49,387 nt of DNA from Flavobacteriales bacterium (GCA_024641785.1 JAHECK010000008.1:1-49387), one strand, 5' to 3'. Positions 1 to 10,911 are shown, numbered from the stretch's first letter. Made by a program: numbers and translations. The notes: generated by a model from the letters alone, not told the origin.

Positions 1-402
1 CTCTCATTGAAAAAAAACATAATGATCTTAGCCGGTCATTACAAAGGAGTGGATGAACGCGTTCGAGAAATGTATATCACTCAGGAAATTTCGATCGGAG
101 ACTATGTATTGACCGGAGGTGAATTACCTGCTGCAATTTTAGCTGATGCAATCATCCGTGTGATACCGGGGGTTATCGGTGATGAAATGTCCGCCTTACT
201 GGATTCTTTTCAGGATGGATTGCTATCTCCGCCTGTTTATACAAGACCAGCAGATTATAAAGGTCATAAAATTCCTGAAATTTTGATTTCCGGAGATGGA
301 AAAAAAGTAGATGAATGGAGACATGAACAAGCCTTGAAAAGAACAAAAGAACGAAGACCCGATCTTTTTGAAAAATGGAAAGACGAAGAAAATAGAGACT
401 AA
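1..402 (+). CDS. trmD: tRNA (guanine-N1)-methyltransferase TrmD, C-terminal part (5' end outside window)
   Basis: [33 protein letters not shown]...[49 protein letters not shown] is TrmD-typical; reading frame is open to the window edge; directly upstream of rplS. Confidence 0.95.
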   Translation, partial: LSLKKNIMILAGHYKGVDERVREMYITQEISIGDYVLTGGELPAAILADAIIRVIPGVIGDEMSALLDSFQDGLLSPPVYTRPADYKGHKIPEILISGDGKKVDEWRHEQALKRTKERRPDLFEKWKDEENRD

Positions 403-486
403 AAATAAATTGTATTTTGTCTATTGTTTAACAAATAATATTTGTAATATTGCACCCCAATTTTAGAGCATTTTAAATAATTTGTC

Positions 487-846
487 ATGGATATCGTTAA
501 AGACATACAGAATGAAATCACCGAAAAGGTAACCTTTCCAAAGTTTGGACCTGGTGATACTATTTCATTACATTATAAGATAAAAGAAGGTAATAAAGAG
601 CGTATCCAGGTATTCCAAGGCGTTGTAATTCAACGAAGAGGTAATGGATTTACTGAGACTTTCACAATTAGAAAAATTTCAAATGGTGTTGGAGTAGAAA
701 GAATTATTCCATTATACTCACCTAATATTGATAAAATTGAAGTTAATAAAGAAGGTAGAGTTAGAAGAGCTCGTATATTTTACTTACGTGAACTTAAAGG
801 AAAAGCAGCTCGTATTAAAGAGAAAAAGCATTTCAAATCGAAATAA
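487..846 (+). CDS. rplS: 50S ribosomal protein L19
   Basis: [35 protein letters not shown]...[28 protein letters not shown]; follows trmD. Confidence 0.97.
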   Translation: MDIVKDIQNEITEKVTFPKFGPGDTISLHYKIKEGNKERIQVFQGVVIQRRGNGFTETFTIRKISNGVGVERIIPLYSPNIDKIEVNKEGRVRRARIFYLRELKGKAARIKEKKHFKSK

Positions 847-865
847 AAAATATTTTTATATTGAG

Positions 866-894
866 TCCCGATCTTATAGATCGGGATTTTTTTT
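866..894 (+). terminator. Rho-independent terminator after rplS
   Basis: TCCCGATCT-TAT-AGATCGGGA perfect 9-bp stem followed by a T-run. Confidence 0.85.
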
Positions 895-895
895 G

Positions 896-1750
896 TCAAA
901 TAAATTGATAAATAACAATCAGAGCGTGTAGCCCTATCATGCCATCAAAATAAGCAGAATAAAAGAATTCACTTCTTTTGTCAGAACTCAACAGCACACT
1001 TACGATCATTAATAAATAAAGGATCGCCATCATTAAAACTCCTTCTAAAGACGGTGTTATTTTATAATAAAAATAAAACCCGATACATAATGAAAGAATA
1101 GCCCAGCTTTTTGTCAATTTGATCCCAATAAGCTTAGGTATGGTATGCAGATCGTCAGGGTCGCTTTTTAAATCACGTATATCGAACATCAGTGTAATTG
1201 GGAAAATAAATAGAAAACGTTCTGCTATTAATGGAAGCCATGAATAATAATCCGATAACAAACCATGGTCAATAATCTGTGGCAGGGTAGTGATCATTGC
1301 CCAAATCGAACTTACAATAAAGGTTTTAGCATAAGGGATATTTCGTATTGAAAAACGCTTATTCGCAATTGAGAAATCGTGAATAACATAGATAAAACTT
1401 ATGATCGATAAAATAGAAATAATGACTTGTGCTTGAATCGAAAAAGAATAAAATAGGTAAAGAACAAAAATTAAGGAGACCAATATGGAGAAAACCCAGT
1501 AAGTCATGTGTTTTTTCAACCATTCAGCTTGATCTCTTTGTGCTTTTTCATAAAACAAAACCGTTTTATAATAGCCCAGATTATAAATAAACAAGGTGCT
1601 AAAAAAGACAAATAATGGACTTTTATAATCTGAAGGAATACCCAAAAAGTAATTACTTTCCATTGAGATCAAAAAAGCAATCAAAGCAATATGTAAATTG
1701 CTGTACACCCATATTTTGATCCCCTTTTTCAAATTACTGTACAAGTTCAT
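896..1750 (-). CDS. UbiA-like prenyltransferase family membrane protein
   Basis: Multi-TM protein with NLGYYKTVLFYEKAQRD and FDIRDLKSDPDD (second UbiA aspartate motif-like). Confidence 0.6.
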   Translation of the reverse strand: MNLYSNLKKGIKIWVYSNLHIALIAFLISMESNYFLGIPSDYKSPLFVFFSTLFIYNLGYYKTVLFYEKAQRDQAEWLKKHMTYWVFSILVSLIFVLYLFYSFSIQAQVIISILSIISFIYVIHDFSIANKRFSIRNIPYAKTFIVSSIWAMITTLPQIIDHGLLSDYYSWLPLIAERFLFIFPITLMFDIRDLKSDPDDLHTIPKLIGIKLTKSWAILSLCIGFYFYYKITPSLEGVLMMAILYLLMIVSVLLSSDKRSEFFYSAYFDGMIGLHALIVIYQFI

Positions 1751-2336
1751 AAACTAACAAGCCTGATAAAACCCCAACTACACTTGACAAAAGTGCGTGT
1801 TTTGTTCTTTTCATTCTTGCAGTTCGATTATATCCTTCTGCATAAAAACCATTTCCAATAAAATCAGGTGAGGAAATACTTTCTTTTTGAATCTTAATTA
1901 ATGGAATTTGAACGATGCCGGTATAGGCGATTGGAACAAGGAGGGTGAAAATACTACCCTCCATAAGAATTGCTGAAGCTGCTCCAACCGCGAAGCCCAC
2001 AGGCAATACCCATTTTGTTTTAAACTGATAAAGCGCATCTTTTCGTCCATTGACAAGCATTCGCATATTGTCAATAGTATACTCTTCAAAATAATATAGG
2101 TCAGGATAGAAAAATACTTTTTCCTGTAGATCAAAATTGATAGAAAAAACTTCATCTCTATAAAATGACTTAGTTTTTATTTTATTATTGTCTTTAATTA
2201 TATTGAAAATAACTTTTACTCCGGCAGTGTCAATAGCCATCCCTTTAAAGTTTTTTCCATTCATAAGAAGAATTTCTTCTTGAGAATTTGAAAGAAGAGC
2301 AATCCACATAAAAAGAAAAAAGAAAAAAAATCTCAT
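1734..2336 (-). CDS. Hypothetical exported/membrane protein
   Basis: N-terminal signal-like MRFFFFFLFMWIALLSNSQ; 17-nt overlap with the downstream UbiA-like gene suggests coupling. Confidence 0.6.
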   Translation of the reverse strand: MRFFFFFLFMWIALLSNSQEEILLMNGKNFKGMAIDTAGVKVIFNIIKDNNKIKTKSFYRDEVFSINFDLQEKVFFYPDLYYFEEYTIDNMRMLVNGRKDALYQFKTKWVLPVGFAVGAASAILMEGSIFTLLVPIAYTGIVQIPLIKIQKESISSPDFIGNGFYAEGYNRTARMKRTKHALLSSVVGVLSGLLVYELVQ

Positions 2337-2458
2337 AACGATGTATTTGTTAGTTGTAAATGTAGTATTTCGAAACTTATTTATCCTTCAATTAATATTG
2401 ACTTTTATATTATAATACTCCGTTTCTACTTTGTAAATTGCGCCGCAAATTTTTATTT

Positions 2459-5320
2459 ATGAGATCATCATTTTTATATAATCATTTAGGGCCTCGAATG
2501 AGTGAGAGAGCGCAAATGCTCAAAGTAATCGGGGTTGAATCTGAAGAAGATTTAATTTTTAAAACTATTCCGGATGATATCCGGTTGAAGAAAGAACTGG
2601 AACTGGCTCATCCTTTAAGCGAAGATGAGTATTTGGAACATATCCAATCGCTTGGTTCGAAGAATAAACTTTTCAGAAGTTTTATAGGATATGGTTATTA
2701 CCCGAATTTGGTTCCATCCGTTATCCTGCGTAATATATTTGAAAATCCGGGATGGTATACTGCCTATACTCCTTATCAGGCTGAAATAGCTCAAGGTCGA
2801 TTGGAAGCCTTGTTAAACTACCAGACTATGGTAACGGATATGACTGGATTAGAGATGGCAAATGCATCTTTATTAGATGAAGGGACTGCAGCAGCTGAAT
2901 CAATGATCATGTTTTACAATGCCCGAAGCAGAGCGATGGTGAAGGATAACATTAGAAAGATCTTTATCGATAATAATATCTATCCGCAAACCATAGATAT
3001 TATAAAAACTCATGCGACACCAAAAGACATTGAATTGGTTTTTGGTGATTATAAAACTATAGCTCTTGATGAGACCTTTTTCGGCGCTATTGTTCAATTC
3101 CCGGCTGCCGATGGTTCTGTAAATGATTATAGATCATTTGTGTCAAAAGCTGAAGAAAAAGGGATAAAAGTTGCTGTAGGTTCTGACTTAATGAGTCTTG
3201 CCTTGTTGAGCCCTCCGGGTGAATGGGGAGCTACAGTTGTTTTTGGAAATTCACAACGTTTTGGTGTACCAATGGGATATGGTGGTCCACATGCAGGTTT
3301 CTTTGCTTGTACTGATGAATACAAACGCTATTTGCCGGGTCGGATCATTGGAGTTACAAATGATAAACAAGGTAACCGCGCTTACCGGATGGCACTTCAG
3401 ACCAGAGAGCAACATATAAAAAGAGAAAAGGCCACTTCAAATATTTGTACCGCTCAGGCTTTATTAGCGATAATGGCAGGTATGTATGCTGTTTTTCACG
3501 GACCTGATATGATAAAGAGCATTGCACAATCTATTCATAATGATACCGTTCGTTTATCTAATTCACTAGAAAAGCTAGGTTTTAAAAATGAGAATACTTC
3601 TTATTTTGACACGATTAAAATAAGAATAGCAGATGCTACAACTGTAAAAGAGATTAGAAAAATTGCAGAAGGAGAAAAAATTAATTTCAATTATTTTAAT
3701 GCAGGATTTATTGGGATTTCTTTAGATGAAGCAACAACTGACGCTGATTTAGAGAAAATCATTTCCATCTTTGCAAAAGCAGCGAAAAAACAATCAATAG
3801 CTATTGAAAAAGGAGAAAATGTACTCCCTTCAGGATTATTACGCAAAAGTTCTTTTTTAAGTCATGATGTATTTAACAAATACAGATCAGAGACTGCAAT
3901 GATGCGTTATATTAAAAAACTTGAAAATAAAGATTTCAGTTTGGTACATGGAATGATCCCATTAGGATCATGTACGATGAAATTAAACGCAGCTACTGAA
4001 TTGATGCCGCTTTCTTCATCATCATGGAATAATATTCATCCGTTTGTTCCAAAAGATCAAACGCTTGGATATCAGGAAATGTTTAAAGAATTAGAAAGTG
4101 ATCTTAGTATTATTACCGGATTTGATGCGGTTTCGCTTCAACCTAATTCAGGAGCACAGGGTGAGTTTGCCGGATTGATGGTCATTAGAGCTTATCATGT
4201 AAACAACGGAGATCATCATCGAAATATCGTTCTTATTCCTTCTTCAGCCCATGGCACCAATCCTGCATCTGCAGTGATGGCCGGAATGGAAGTGGTGATC
4301 GTTGAATGCGATGAAAAAGGAAATATTAAACTTGATGATCTAAAAGCAAAAGCAGAAGCGCATAAAGAAAATTTAAGCGCATTTATGGTTACTTATCCGT
4401 CTACACATGGAGTGTATGAAAAAGACATTAAGACCATGACGAAGATCATACATGACAATGGTGGTCAGGTTTATATGGATGGTGCCAATATGAATGCTCA
4501 AGTAGGTTTAACAAATCCCGGAAATATCAATGCCGATGTTTGTCACCTTAATTTACATAAGACCTTTGCTATTCCACATGGAGGTGGTGGACCAGGTGTG
4601 GGACCAATTGGTGTTGCGAAACATCTTACGCCCTTTTTACCGGGAAACCCATTAATCCAAACCGGCGGAGATAAAGCGATCACCGCGATCTCTTCGGCCC
4701 CTTGGGGAAGTGCTTTAGTTACTTTAATTTCTTACGCTTATATTAAAATGTTAGGTGCAAAAGGAATTAAAGAAAGCTCAATTCAAGCAATTATCAATGC
4801 AAATTATTTAAAAGCCAAATTAGAAGGAACTTATTCTATTCTATATAAAGGTGAATTAAATATGGTTGCTCATGAGATGATTGTTGACTTCAGATCTTTC
4901 AAAGCTACCTCAGGTATAGAAGTTTCTGATGTTGCAAAACGTTTAGCTGATTACGGATTTCATGCTCCTACTGTTTCGTTTCCGGTTGCCGGAACGCTGA
5001 TGATCGAACCGACAGAAAGTGAGCCACTGGACGAGTTAGATCGTTTTGTAGAAGCGATGATAGCTATTCGTGAAGAAATTAGAGAAATTGAAGATGGAAA
5101 AGCAGATAGAGAGGATAATGTATTAAAAAATGCACCTCATACTCAGCAGCATGTTATTTCTGATGACTGGAGTCATGCTTACTCAAGAGAAAAGGCCGCT
5201 TATCCATTAGCTTCTTTAAAAGAAAATAAATTCTGGCCAAAAGCTGCCAGAGTAGATGATGCTTATGGAGATAGGAATCTGGTTTGTACTTGTCCACCGA
5301 TCGAACATTATATGAATTAA
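2459..5320 (+). CDS. gcvP: Glycine dehydrogenase (decarboxylating), GcvP; start refined from TTG 2438 to ATG 2459
   Basis: Full-length P-protein; YYPNLVPSVILRNIFENPGWYTAYTPYQAEIAQGRLEALLNYQTM; PLP region HLNLHKTFAIPHGGGGPG. Confidence 0.96.
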   Translation: MRSSFLYNHLGPRMSERAQMLKVIGVESEEDLIFKTIPDDIRLKKELELAHPLSEDEYLEHIQSLGSKNKLFRSFIGYGYYPNLVPSVILRNIFENPGWYTAYTPYQAEIAQGRLEALLNYQTMVTDMTGLEMANASLLDEGTAAAESMIMFYNARSRAMVKDNIRKIFIDNNIYPQTIDIIKTHATPKDIELVFGDYKTIALDETFFGAIVQFPAADGSVNDYRSFVSKAEEKGIKVAVGSDLMSLALLSPPGEWGATVVFGNSQRFGVPMGYGGPHAGFFACTDEYKRYLPGRIIGVTNDKQGNRAYRMALQTREQHIKREKATSNICTAQALLAIMAGMYAVFHGPDMIKSIAQSIHNDTVRLSNSLEKLGFKNENTSYFDTIKIRIADATTVKEIRKIAEGEKINFNYFNAGFIGISLDEATTDADLEKIISIFAKAAKKQSIAIEKGENVLPSGLLRKSSFLSHDVFNKYRSETAMMRYIKKLENKDFSLVHGMIPLGSCTMKLNAATELMPLSSSSWNNIHPFVPKDQTLGYQEMFKELESDLSIITGFDAVSLQPNSGAQGEFAGLMVIRAYHVNNGDHHRNIVLIPSSAHGTNPASAVMAGMEVVIVECDEKGNIKLDDLKAKAEAHKENLSAFMVTYPSTHGVYEKDIKTMTKIIHDNGGQVYMDGANMNAQVGLTNPGNINADVCHLNLHKTFAIPHGGGGPGVGPIGVAKHLTPFLPGNPLIQTGGDKAITAISSAPWGSALVTLISYAYIKMLGAKGIKESSIQAIINANYLKAKLEGTYSILYKGELNMVAHEMIVDFRSFKATSGIEVSDVAKRLADYGFHAPTVSFPVAGTLMIEPTESEPLDELDRFVEAMIAIREEIREIEDGKADREDNVLKNAPHTQQHVISDDWSHAYSREKAAYPLASLKENKFWPKAARVDDAYGDRNLVCTCPPIEHYMN

Positions 5321-5340
5321 AAAAATAGGTCATAAAAAAA

Positions 5341-5371
5341 GCGGCTGAAAGTAGATTTCAGCCGCTTTTTT
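5341..5371. terminator. Bidirectional terminator between convergent gcvP and fumC
   Basis: GCGGCTGAAA-GTAGA-TTTCAGCCGC with A-run on the left and T-run on the right. Confidence 0.85.
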
Positions 5372-5393
5372 ATTTCTATTAATTAGACTTCGA

Positions 5394-6788
5394 TTATAGT
5401 GAACCAATCATTTTTGAAGGATCGACCCAAAGATCAAAATCAGAAGCACTAACATAGCCCAAATTTATAGCTTCCTCTTTCAAAGTACTTCCATTTTCGT
5501 AGGCCGTTTTAGCAATTTTAGCCGCTTTTTCATAGCCAATATGAGTATTAAGAGCGGTTACAAGCATTAATGAATTATTGACATGTTCTTTAATTTTCAC
5601 TTCATTTGCCTTGATTCCGTCTGTAGCATGCTCTGCGAATGATACACATGCATCACCAATTAAGCGACCTGATTGTAAAAAATTAGCAGCCATGATCGGT
5701 TTGAATACGTTTAGTTCGAAATGTCCCTGCATCCCTCCTACACCGATTGCAACATCATTACCCATCACCTGTGCACAAACCATTGTAAGCGCTTCTGCCT
5801 GAGTTGGATTTACTTTTCCGGGCATTATGGATGAACCTGGTTCATTAGCAGGTAAAATGATCTCTCCAATTCCTGATCTTGGTCCTGAAGCCAGCAAACG
5901 AATATCATTTGCAATTTTATTAAGCGATACTGCCAACTGTTTTAAAGCTCCGTGCGATTCAACAATAGCATCATGAGCTGCTAATGCTTCAAATTTATTT
6001 TCAGCTGTTACAAATGGTAAACCTGTAAATTTAGCAATGAATCCGGCCACGTTTTCTGAATAACCCTTTGGGGTATTGATTCCTGTTCCAACGGCAGTTC
6101 CTCCCAAAGCAAGTTCTGCAAGATGAGGCAGAGTGTTTTTTAAGGCTTTTAAACCATGATTTAATTGCGAAACATATCCGGAAAATTCCTGCCCTAGAGT
6201 TAAAGGTGTTGCATCCATTAAATGCGTCCTTCCGATTTTAACGAAGCTGTTCAATTCCTGAGATTTCTTTTGCAAAGAATCTCTTAATCTTTCGACGCCC
6301 GGAATCGTGGTTTCAACAACCATTTTATAGCAAGCGATATGCATTCCGGTAGGAAAGGTATCATTAGAAGATTGTGATTTATTTACATCATCATTCGGAT
6401 GAATTTCCGATTTACCTTCTCCCAGCTTATTTCCATTTAATACATGTGCTCTATTTGAGATCACTTCATTTAGATTCATGTTCGATTGTGTACCTGAACC
6501 AGTTTGCCAAATCACCAAAGGAAACTGATCATCCAGTTTTCCTTCTAAAATTTCATCACAAACTTTAGCAATCAGATCTCGCTTAGAAGCATCAAGTACC
6601 CCCAGTTCGCAATTGCTATATGCTGCTGCTTTTTTCAAATAAGCAAAAGCATGAACAATTTCAATTGGCATTGAAGCAGGTGCTCCAATTTTAAAATTGT
6701 TCCTTGATCTTTCGGTCTGTGCTCCCCAATATTTAGTAGAAGGAACTTTCACCTCACCCATGGTGTCTTTTTCTATTCGATATTCCAT
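5394..6788 (-). CDS. fumC: Class II fumarate hydratase
   Basis: [35 protein letters not shown]; signature [11 protein letters not shown]. Confidence 0.96.
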   Translation of the reverse strand: MEYRIEKDTMGEVKVPSTKYWGAQTERSRNNFKIGAPASMPIEIVHAFAYLKKAAAYSNCELGVLDASKRDLIAKVCDEILEGKLDDQFPLVIWQTGSGTQSNMNLNEVISNRAHVLNGNKLGEGKSEIHPNDDVNKSQSSNDTFPTGMHIACYKMVVETTIPGVERLRDSLQKKSQELNSFVKIGRTHLMDATPLTLGQEFSGYVSQLNHGLKALKNTLPHLAELALGGTAVGTGINTPKGYSENVAGFIAKFTGLPFVTAENKFEALAAHDAIVESHGALKQLAVSLNKIANDIRLLASGPRSGIGEIILPANEPGSSIMPGKVNPTQAEALTMVCAQVMGNDVAIGVGGMQGHFELNVFKPIMAANFLQSGRLIGDACVSFAEHATDGIKANEVKIKEHVNNSLMLVTALNTHIGYEKAAKIAKTAYENGSTLKEEAINLGYVSASDFDLWVDPSKMIGSL

Positions 6789-6858
6789 TAGAAATTATTT
6801 AGTTTTTTCAATTTGATTGTTTAATATTGTCATCATTAAATCACTATAAGGAACCATT

Positions 6859-7011
6859 ATGACAATCGTTGGAGTATTATTTTTCTTTTTTGTAGCCATG
6901 TCAGCTTTTTTCGTTTTAATTTTTCTTTCGAGCTTTATTCCTTATTGGATTTATTTAGGTATTAAAGAAAAAATCAGCCCTAGCGAAAAGCCTGAAAACG
7001 AAATATCCTAG
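6859..7011 (+). CDS. Putative 50-aa single-pass membrane small protein, absent from the supplied ORF track
   Basis: ATG..TAG frame MTIVGVLFFFFVAMSAFFVLIFLSSFIPYWIYLGIKEKISPSEKPENEIS; hydrophobic helix plus charged tail; fills the gap between fumC and the ArsC-like gene; AAGGAA shortly upstream. Confidence 0.45.
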   Translation: MTIVGVLFFFFVAMSAFFVLIFLSSFIPYWIYLGIKEKISPSEKPENEIS

Positions 7012-7042
7012 TTTTTTTATTCCCATTAGAAAATCTGTTTTT

Positions 7043-7387
7043 TTATAATAAATCGTCAATATTTTCTATTGGCCTTGCAATAACTGCTTTATTATTATGA
7101 ATAATGATAGGCCGTTCAATTAGCTTTGGAAATTTCACCATTGCTTTTATCCAATCGGCATCGCTTAACTTTTTATTTTTAAAATGTTCTTTATACTCGG
7201 GTTCATTCTTTCTGATCAATTCTTCGGGTTTGATACCAAGTTGCTGAATTACTTTTTCAAGTTCCTTTTCAGTGATAGCTTCCTTTAAATACTCTTTGAT
7301 AATAGGATCGATTCCCTTTTCCCCAAGATAAGCTAAGCCCTGTCGGCTTTTACTACATCTTGGATTATGATAAACAAGGTAGGACAT
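7043..7387 (-). CDS. ArsC/Spx-family thioredoxin-fold protein (arsenate reductase-like)
   Basis: YHNPRCSKSRQGLAYL active-site region and RPIIIHNNKAVIARP C-terminal motif. Confidence 0.8.
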   Translation of the reverse strand: MSYLVYHNPRCSKSRQGLAYLGEKGIDPIIKEYLKEAITEKELEKVIQQLGIKPEELIRKNEPEYKEHFKNKKLSDADWIKAMVKFPKLIERPIIIHNNKAVIARPIENIDDLL

Positions 7388-7394
7388 GTCTATT

Positions 7395-8484
7395 TTATTT
7401 ATTACTGTTTTCCATTAAATAAGCTTTTAAAAATGAATCGAGCCCGCCATTTAATACATTGTCGACATTCGACGTTTCATGACCGGTTCGGACATCTTTA
7501 ATTAATTTATAAGGATGAAGCACATAATTCCGAATTTGCGAACCCCATTCAATTTTCTTTTTTCCTGCTTCAATTTCGCTTCTTTTTTCCATTTTTTTCT
7601 CAATCTCAATTTCGTATAACTGAGATTTTAAAAGCTGGAGTGCTTTTTCCTTATTTCCTAATTGAGATCGAGTTTCGGTATTTTCAATTACTATACCGGT
7701 AGGTTTATGATGCAATCTCACTCCTGTTTCTACTTTATTCACATTTTGACCTCCTGCTCCCCCAGAGCGGAAAGTATCCCAGGTTATTTCAGAAGGATTG
7801 ATATCTATTTCGATCGTATCATCTACTAGGGGATAAACATAAACGGAAGCAAAGGATGTATGTCGTTTTGCATTACTATCAAAAGGAGAAATACGCACTA
7901 AACGATGCACCCCATTCTCACCTTTTAAATAACCAAAAGCAAATTCGCCATCAATTTCAATCGTAACGGTTTTGATACCTGCTACATCACCTTCCTGCAA
8001 GTTCAATTCTCGTACTTTAAACTTTTGATTTTCGGCATACATTAAATACATACGCATGAGCATCGCCGCCCAATCGCAAGATTCGGTTCCACCTGCTCCT
8101 GCAGTTATTTGCAAGACAGCACTTAAGCTGTCTTCTTCGAGCTGAAGCATGTTTTTAAACTCGAGATCGTCGATTAATTTAATGGTTTTATCGTACTGCC
8201 TCACAACATCTTTCTCAGTAGCCTCGTCTTCCTTAAAGAAATCATATAGAATCTGCAGATCATCAGATGCCTCTTCAACTTCGGCAAAACCTTCGGTCCA
8301 GGTCTTAAGAATCCTGATCTTTTTTAAAATTTGTTCCGCTCTTTTAGGGTCTTCCCAGAAAGAAGGATCACCGGTATGCTTTTCTTCTTCGGCTATTTGC
8401 TCCTTTTTTGCAGCAACGTCAAAGATACCCCCTTAACGCTTCCAAGCGTCCTACAATACTCTGAATTTGATCGTATGTTACCAT
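7395..8484 (-). CDS. prfB: Peptide chain release factor 2, expressed through +1 programmed frameshift
   Basis: [21 protein letters not shown] then in-frame TGA; the +1 frame continues [25 protein letters not shown]... to [23 protein letters not shown]...[10 protein letters not shown]. Confidence 0.95.
8418..8433 (-). promoter_or_regulatory. RF2 autoregulatory frameshift site
   Basis: AGGGGGTATCTTTGAC: SD-like AGGGGG, slippery CTT, stop TGA followed by C. Confidence 0.95.
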
Positions 8485-8570
8485 ATTGCAAATGTACTAA
8501 AGCACAGGGTTAAGATGTAAAGTATTTGGTTATTTTTTTTAAGCTTTTATAATAAATTCAAGTAAAAAGG

Positions 8571-9494
8571 CTAGTACTTGTCTAACCAGGAAAATACCTT
8601 TTCAAAAGCATCCTTTCTTACCAAATCTGCTGACAGAAAAATATCATGTTTAGCCTCTTTTATTTCTTCAACAGTAACATTGACACCTAAGTGATGTGCT
8701 TGTTTTTTCATGTCTTCAATATTTAAAACAACATCAGCACTATGAATGTTTTCGCTCCATTTTTTTGGCAGAAAAGAATGACTCGAATGCAATAGAAGAA
8801 TTGGCTGAGTACTTCCTAATCCTTTCTTAACGGCATCTTGCCCTCCCTTAATCGCCAAGAGCCATTGAAAAAAAGCAGGAAAACCCTTAATCGGTTTAAA
8901 ATCTAAATTAAAATCCCATACACCTTGATGATCTTTATGTAAACTTTTAGGATAAAGTGGAGATAAAGCATTTGGAATATTAGCATAGGAATTGATCATT
9001 ACTCCTAGTTTTAGAAATGGGATACTTAATTTACGAATGAGAAAAGGAGCATTGATTTCTAAAAAGGGAGAATTTAAGACCATAGAAGAAATAAGATCTT
9101 TTTTATTCCCGTGATCCAAATAGAGTGAACTTATTAAACCTCCTGTAGAATGGCCCAGTAAGGTGATTTTATTATGATCAAGGTTATGAATTTTATCAAT
9201 AACAATGTCTAATTCTTCAAAATACTCCTCTAAATTTTTACAATAATTTGGATGCTGATGAGGAAGTAATGAATGACCATATTTTCTTAATTCAACGGCA
9301 TAAAAATTAAAACCATGATCATGAAACTGATCAGCTAAATGGGGATGAAAAAAATAATCTACAAATCCATGAATATATAGAAAGGACTTTTGTCCCGGCA
9401 AATTTTTATTTGACTGGATAAAAGTGGCAATAACCTCTCCTTCATAGTCATCTTTCAGATCAATTTTCTCGTATTTGAAGTTCATTAAAGGCAT
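8571..9494 (-). CDS. Alpha/beta hydrolase (serine aminopeptidase S33-like)
   Basis: YIHGFVDYFFH, nucleophile elbow LLGHSTGGLISSLY, C-terminal EAKHDIFL. Confidence 0.85.
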   Translation of the reverse strand: MPLMNFKYEKIDLKDDYEGEVIATFIQSNKNLPGQKSFLYIHGFVDYFFHPHLADQFHDHGFNFYAVELRKYGHSLLPHQHPNYCKNLEEYFEELDIVIDKIHNLDHNKITLLGHSTGGLISSLYLDHGNKKDLISSMVLNSPFLEINAPFLIRKLSIPFLKLGVMINSYANIPNALSPLYPKSLHKDHQGVWDFNLDFKPIKGFPAFFQWLLAIKGGQDAVKKGLGSTQPILLLHSSHSFLPKKWSENIHSADVVLNIEDMKKQAHHLGVNVTVEEIKEAKHDIFLSADLVRKDAFEKVFSWLDKY

Positions 9495-9526
9495 AGAGAA
9501 TTCTTAAGTAACCCAAACATATAAAA

Positions 9527-9549
9527 AAAGGGGGCACAAAGCCCCCTTT
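9527..9549 (-). terminator. Rho-independent terminator of the cytochrome c peroxidase gene
   Basis: AAAGGGGGC-ACAAA-GCCCCCTTT; on the minus strand the hairpin is followed by a T-run. Confidence 0.8.
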
Positions 9550-9569
9550 CAAATTTCATATATTGATTA

Positions 9570-10805
9570 TTATTGAATATTTCCTCCAACGGTTAATCCA
9601 CTTGGTACCGAAGTGGGAACAATTTGATCAAAATTTTCATCTGTAAGACTTTCAAGAAAAGCTACAATTTGATTGATCTCTGTCTCGGTTAGACCAAGAG
9701 GAGTCATATCTGAAGCTAGCATATCAGGTGTTACATTCGAATTTCCAGAAACACCAGCATTCATATATTCTACGATATCTTTAAGATTTTCTAACATCCC
9801 ATTATGCATGTAAGGACCTGTTAGTGTCGCATTTCTAAGGGTTGGTGTTCTAAATTTAAACTCCTTATACTTACCTGAATCAGCAGGAAATAGCGGGCTC
9901 GCAGGGTTCTCAGGTATTCCTAAGGCATGAAAATCATAATCTGAAAGCATTGGTCCATAATGACAGTTTGAGCATCTCGCTTTTCCATTGAAAAGGATCA
10001 ATCCATTTTTTTGATCACTTGAAAGAGCAGTCAAATCTCCTGCTAAATATTGATCATAAGGACTATTCGTACTTACAATTGTTCTTTCGAAAGTAGCTAC
10101 AGCTTTCGCATAGTTTTCAACTGTAACAGGATTTGTTCCTCCGAATACGTCTGTAAATAACTGTACATATTCCGGAATCGCTGCCAATCTTAAAGCAATA
10201 CTATCCATTGCATCGACATCTGCATATGCGTCCCCTCTCATTTCACTTCGAGAAGTGGGTGGTTTTTGACATTGGGTTTCCAGAGAATTGAATCGACTAT
10301 CCCAAAACATTGGAGATTGTAAAGGATCATAGCCATTATTAGATGTGAGTCCATTATAAGCACTATTCAAAATAGTAGGTGCATTTCTAGGAACACGTGC
10401 AATAGGCATAGAAAGAATTAAACCACCAGTATTTTCTGTTCTATCGGGTCCTAAACCACTTCCATTAACTCCAATTGCTAAATCAATTCCGTCACCATAG
10501 CCTAAACCAGGGTGGTGACATGTAACACAAGCCATGTCTTTTTCACCACCAACAATTGGATCCCAAAATAATAATCTTCCTAATTCTGCTTTTTCTGTAG
10601 TAATAGGATTATTTAAAGGATAAGAAACCGGGGGCAAAGATTGAAGATCTAATAAGCTGATCATTCCATCCAATGGGTCTGTAACAGGCGGATCTTCGCA
10701 ATCATCTTTTTTACAAGAACTTGTAAATAGAAGTGCTGAGGTAGCAATAAGGAATAAAGAAAGTCTAAAATGATTTCTCCATTTTTTGGTAACAATTGAA
10801 TCCAT
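9570..10805 (-). CDS. Cytochrome c peroxidase / MauG-family di-heme lipoprotein
   Basis: Two CxxCH motifs (CVTCHHPG, CSNCHYGP); lipobox LFTSSC; TPTLRNATLTGPYMHNG. Confidence 0.9.
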   Translation of the reverse strand: MDSIVTKKWRNHFRLSLFLIATSALLFTSSCKKDDCEDPPVTDPLDGMISLLDLQSLPPVSYPLNNPITTEKAELGRLLFWDPIVGGEKDMACVTCHHPGLGYGDGIDLAIGVNGSGLGPDRTENTGGLILSMPIARVPRNAPTILNSAYNGLTSNNGYDPLQSPMFWDSRFNSLETQCQKPPTSRSEMRGDAYADVDAMDSIALRLAAIPEYVQLFTDVFGGTNPVTVENYAKAVATFERTIVSTNSPYDQYLAGDLTALSSDQKNGLILFNGKARCSNCHYGPMLSDYDFHALGIPENPASPLFPADSGKYKEFKFRTPTLRNATLTGPYMHNGMLENLKDIVEYMNAGVSGNSNVTPDMLASDMTPLGLTETEINQIVAFLESLTDENFDQIVPTSVPSGLTVGGNIQ

Positions 10806-10881
10806 TATTTTGTTTTCAGTTAGTAAAATAATAATAAATGAGGAGTGTTAATATTGATTTTCAAATTCAGCAATATTAGTG

Positions 10882-10911
10882 GTACAATTTACTTTTATTT
10901 TTTAATTGTAC
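10882..10911. promoter_or_regulatory. Inverted repeat upstream of the cytochrome c peroxidase gene
   Basis: GTACAATT (10882-10889) / AATTGTAC (10904-10911), 14-nt spacer. Confidence 0.35.

Noticed and set aside
728-931. 67-aa plus-strand ORF overlapping rplS
   Set aside because: Out-of-frame shadow of rplS running across its terminator.
2438-2458. TTG start giving MRRKFLF before gcvP
   Set aside because: ATG at 2459 (MRSSFLYNHLGPRMSERAQML) is the more plausible GcvP start; upstream sequence looks like promoter/leader.
7043-7387. Arsenic resistance locus
   Set aside because: Only a lone ArsC-fold protein; no arsR, arsB or acr3 nearby, so no resistance role is claimed.
8205-8484. prfB looks truncated or frameshifted, i.e. 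a pseudogene or assembly error
   Set aside because: The break falls exactly at the canonical RF2 programmed frameshift cassette and the +1 frame rebuilds the full N-terminus.
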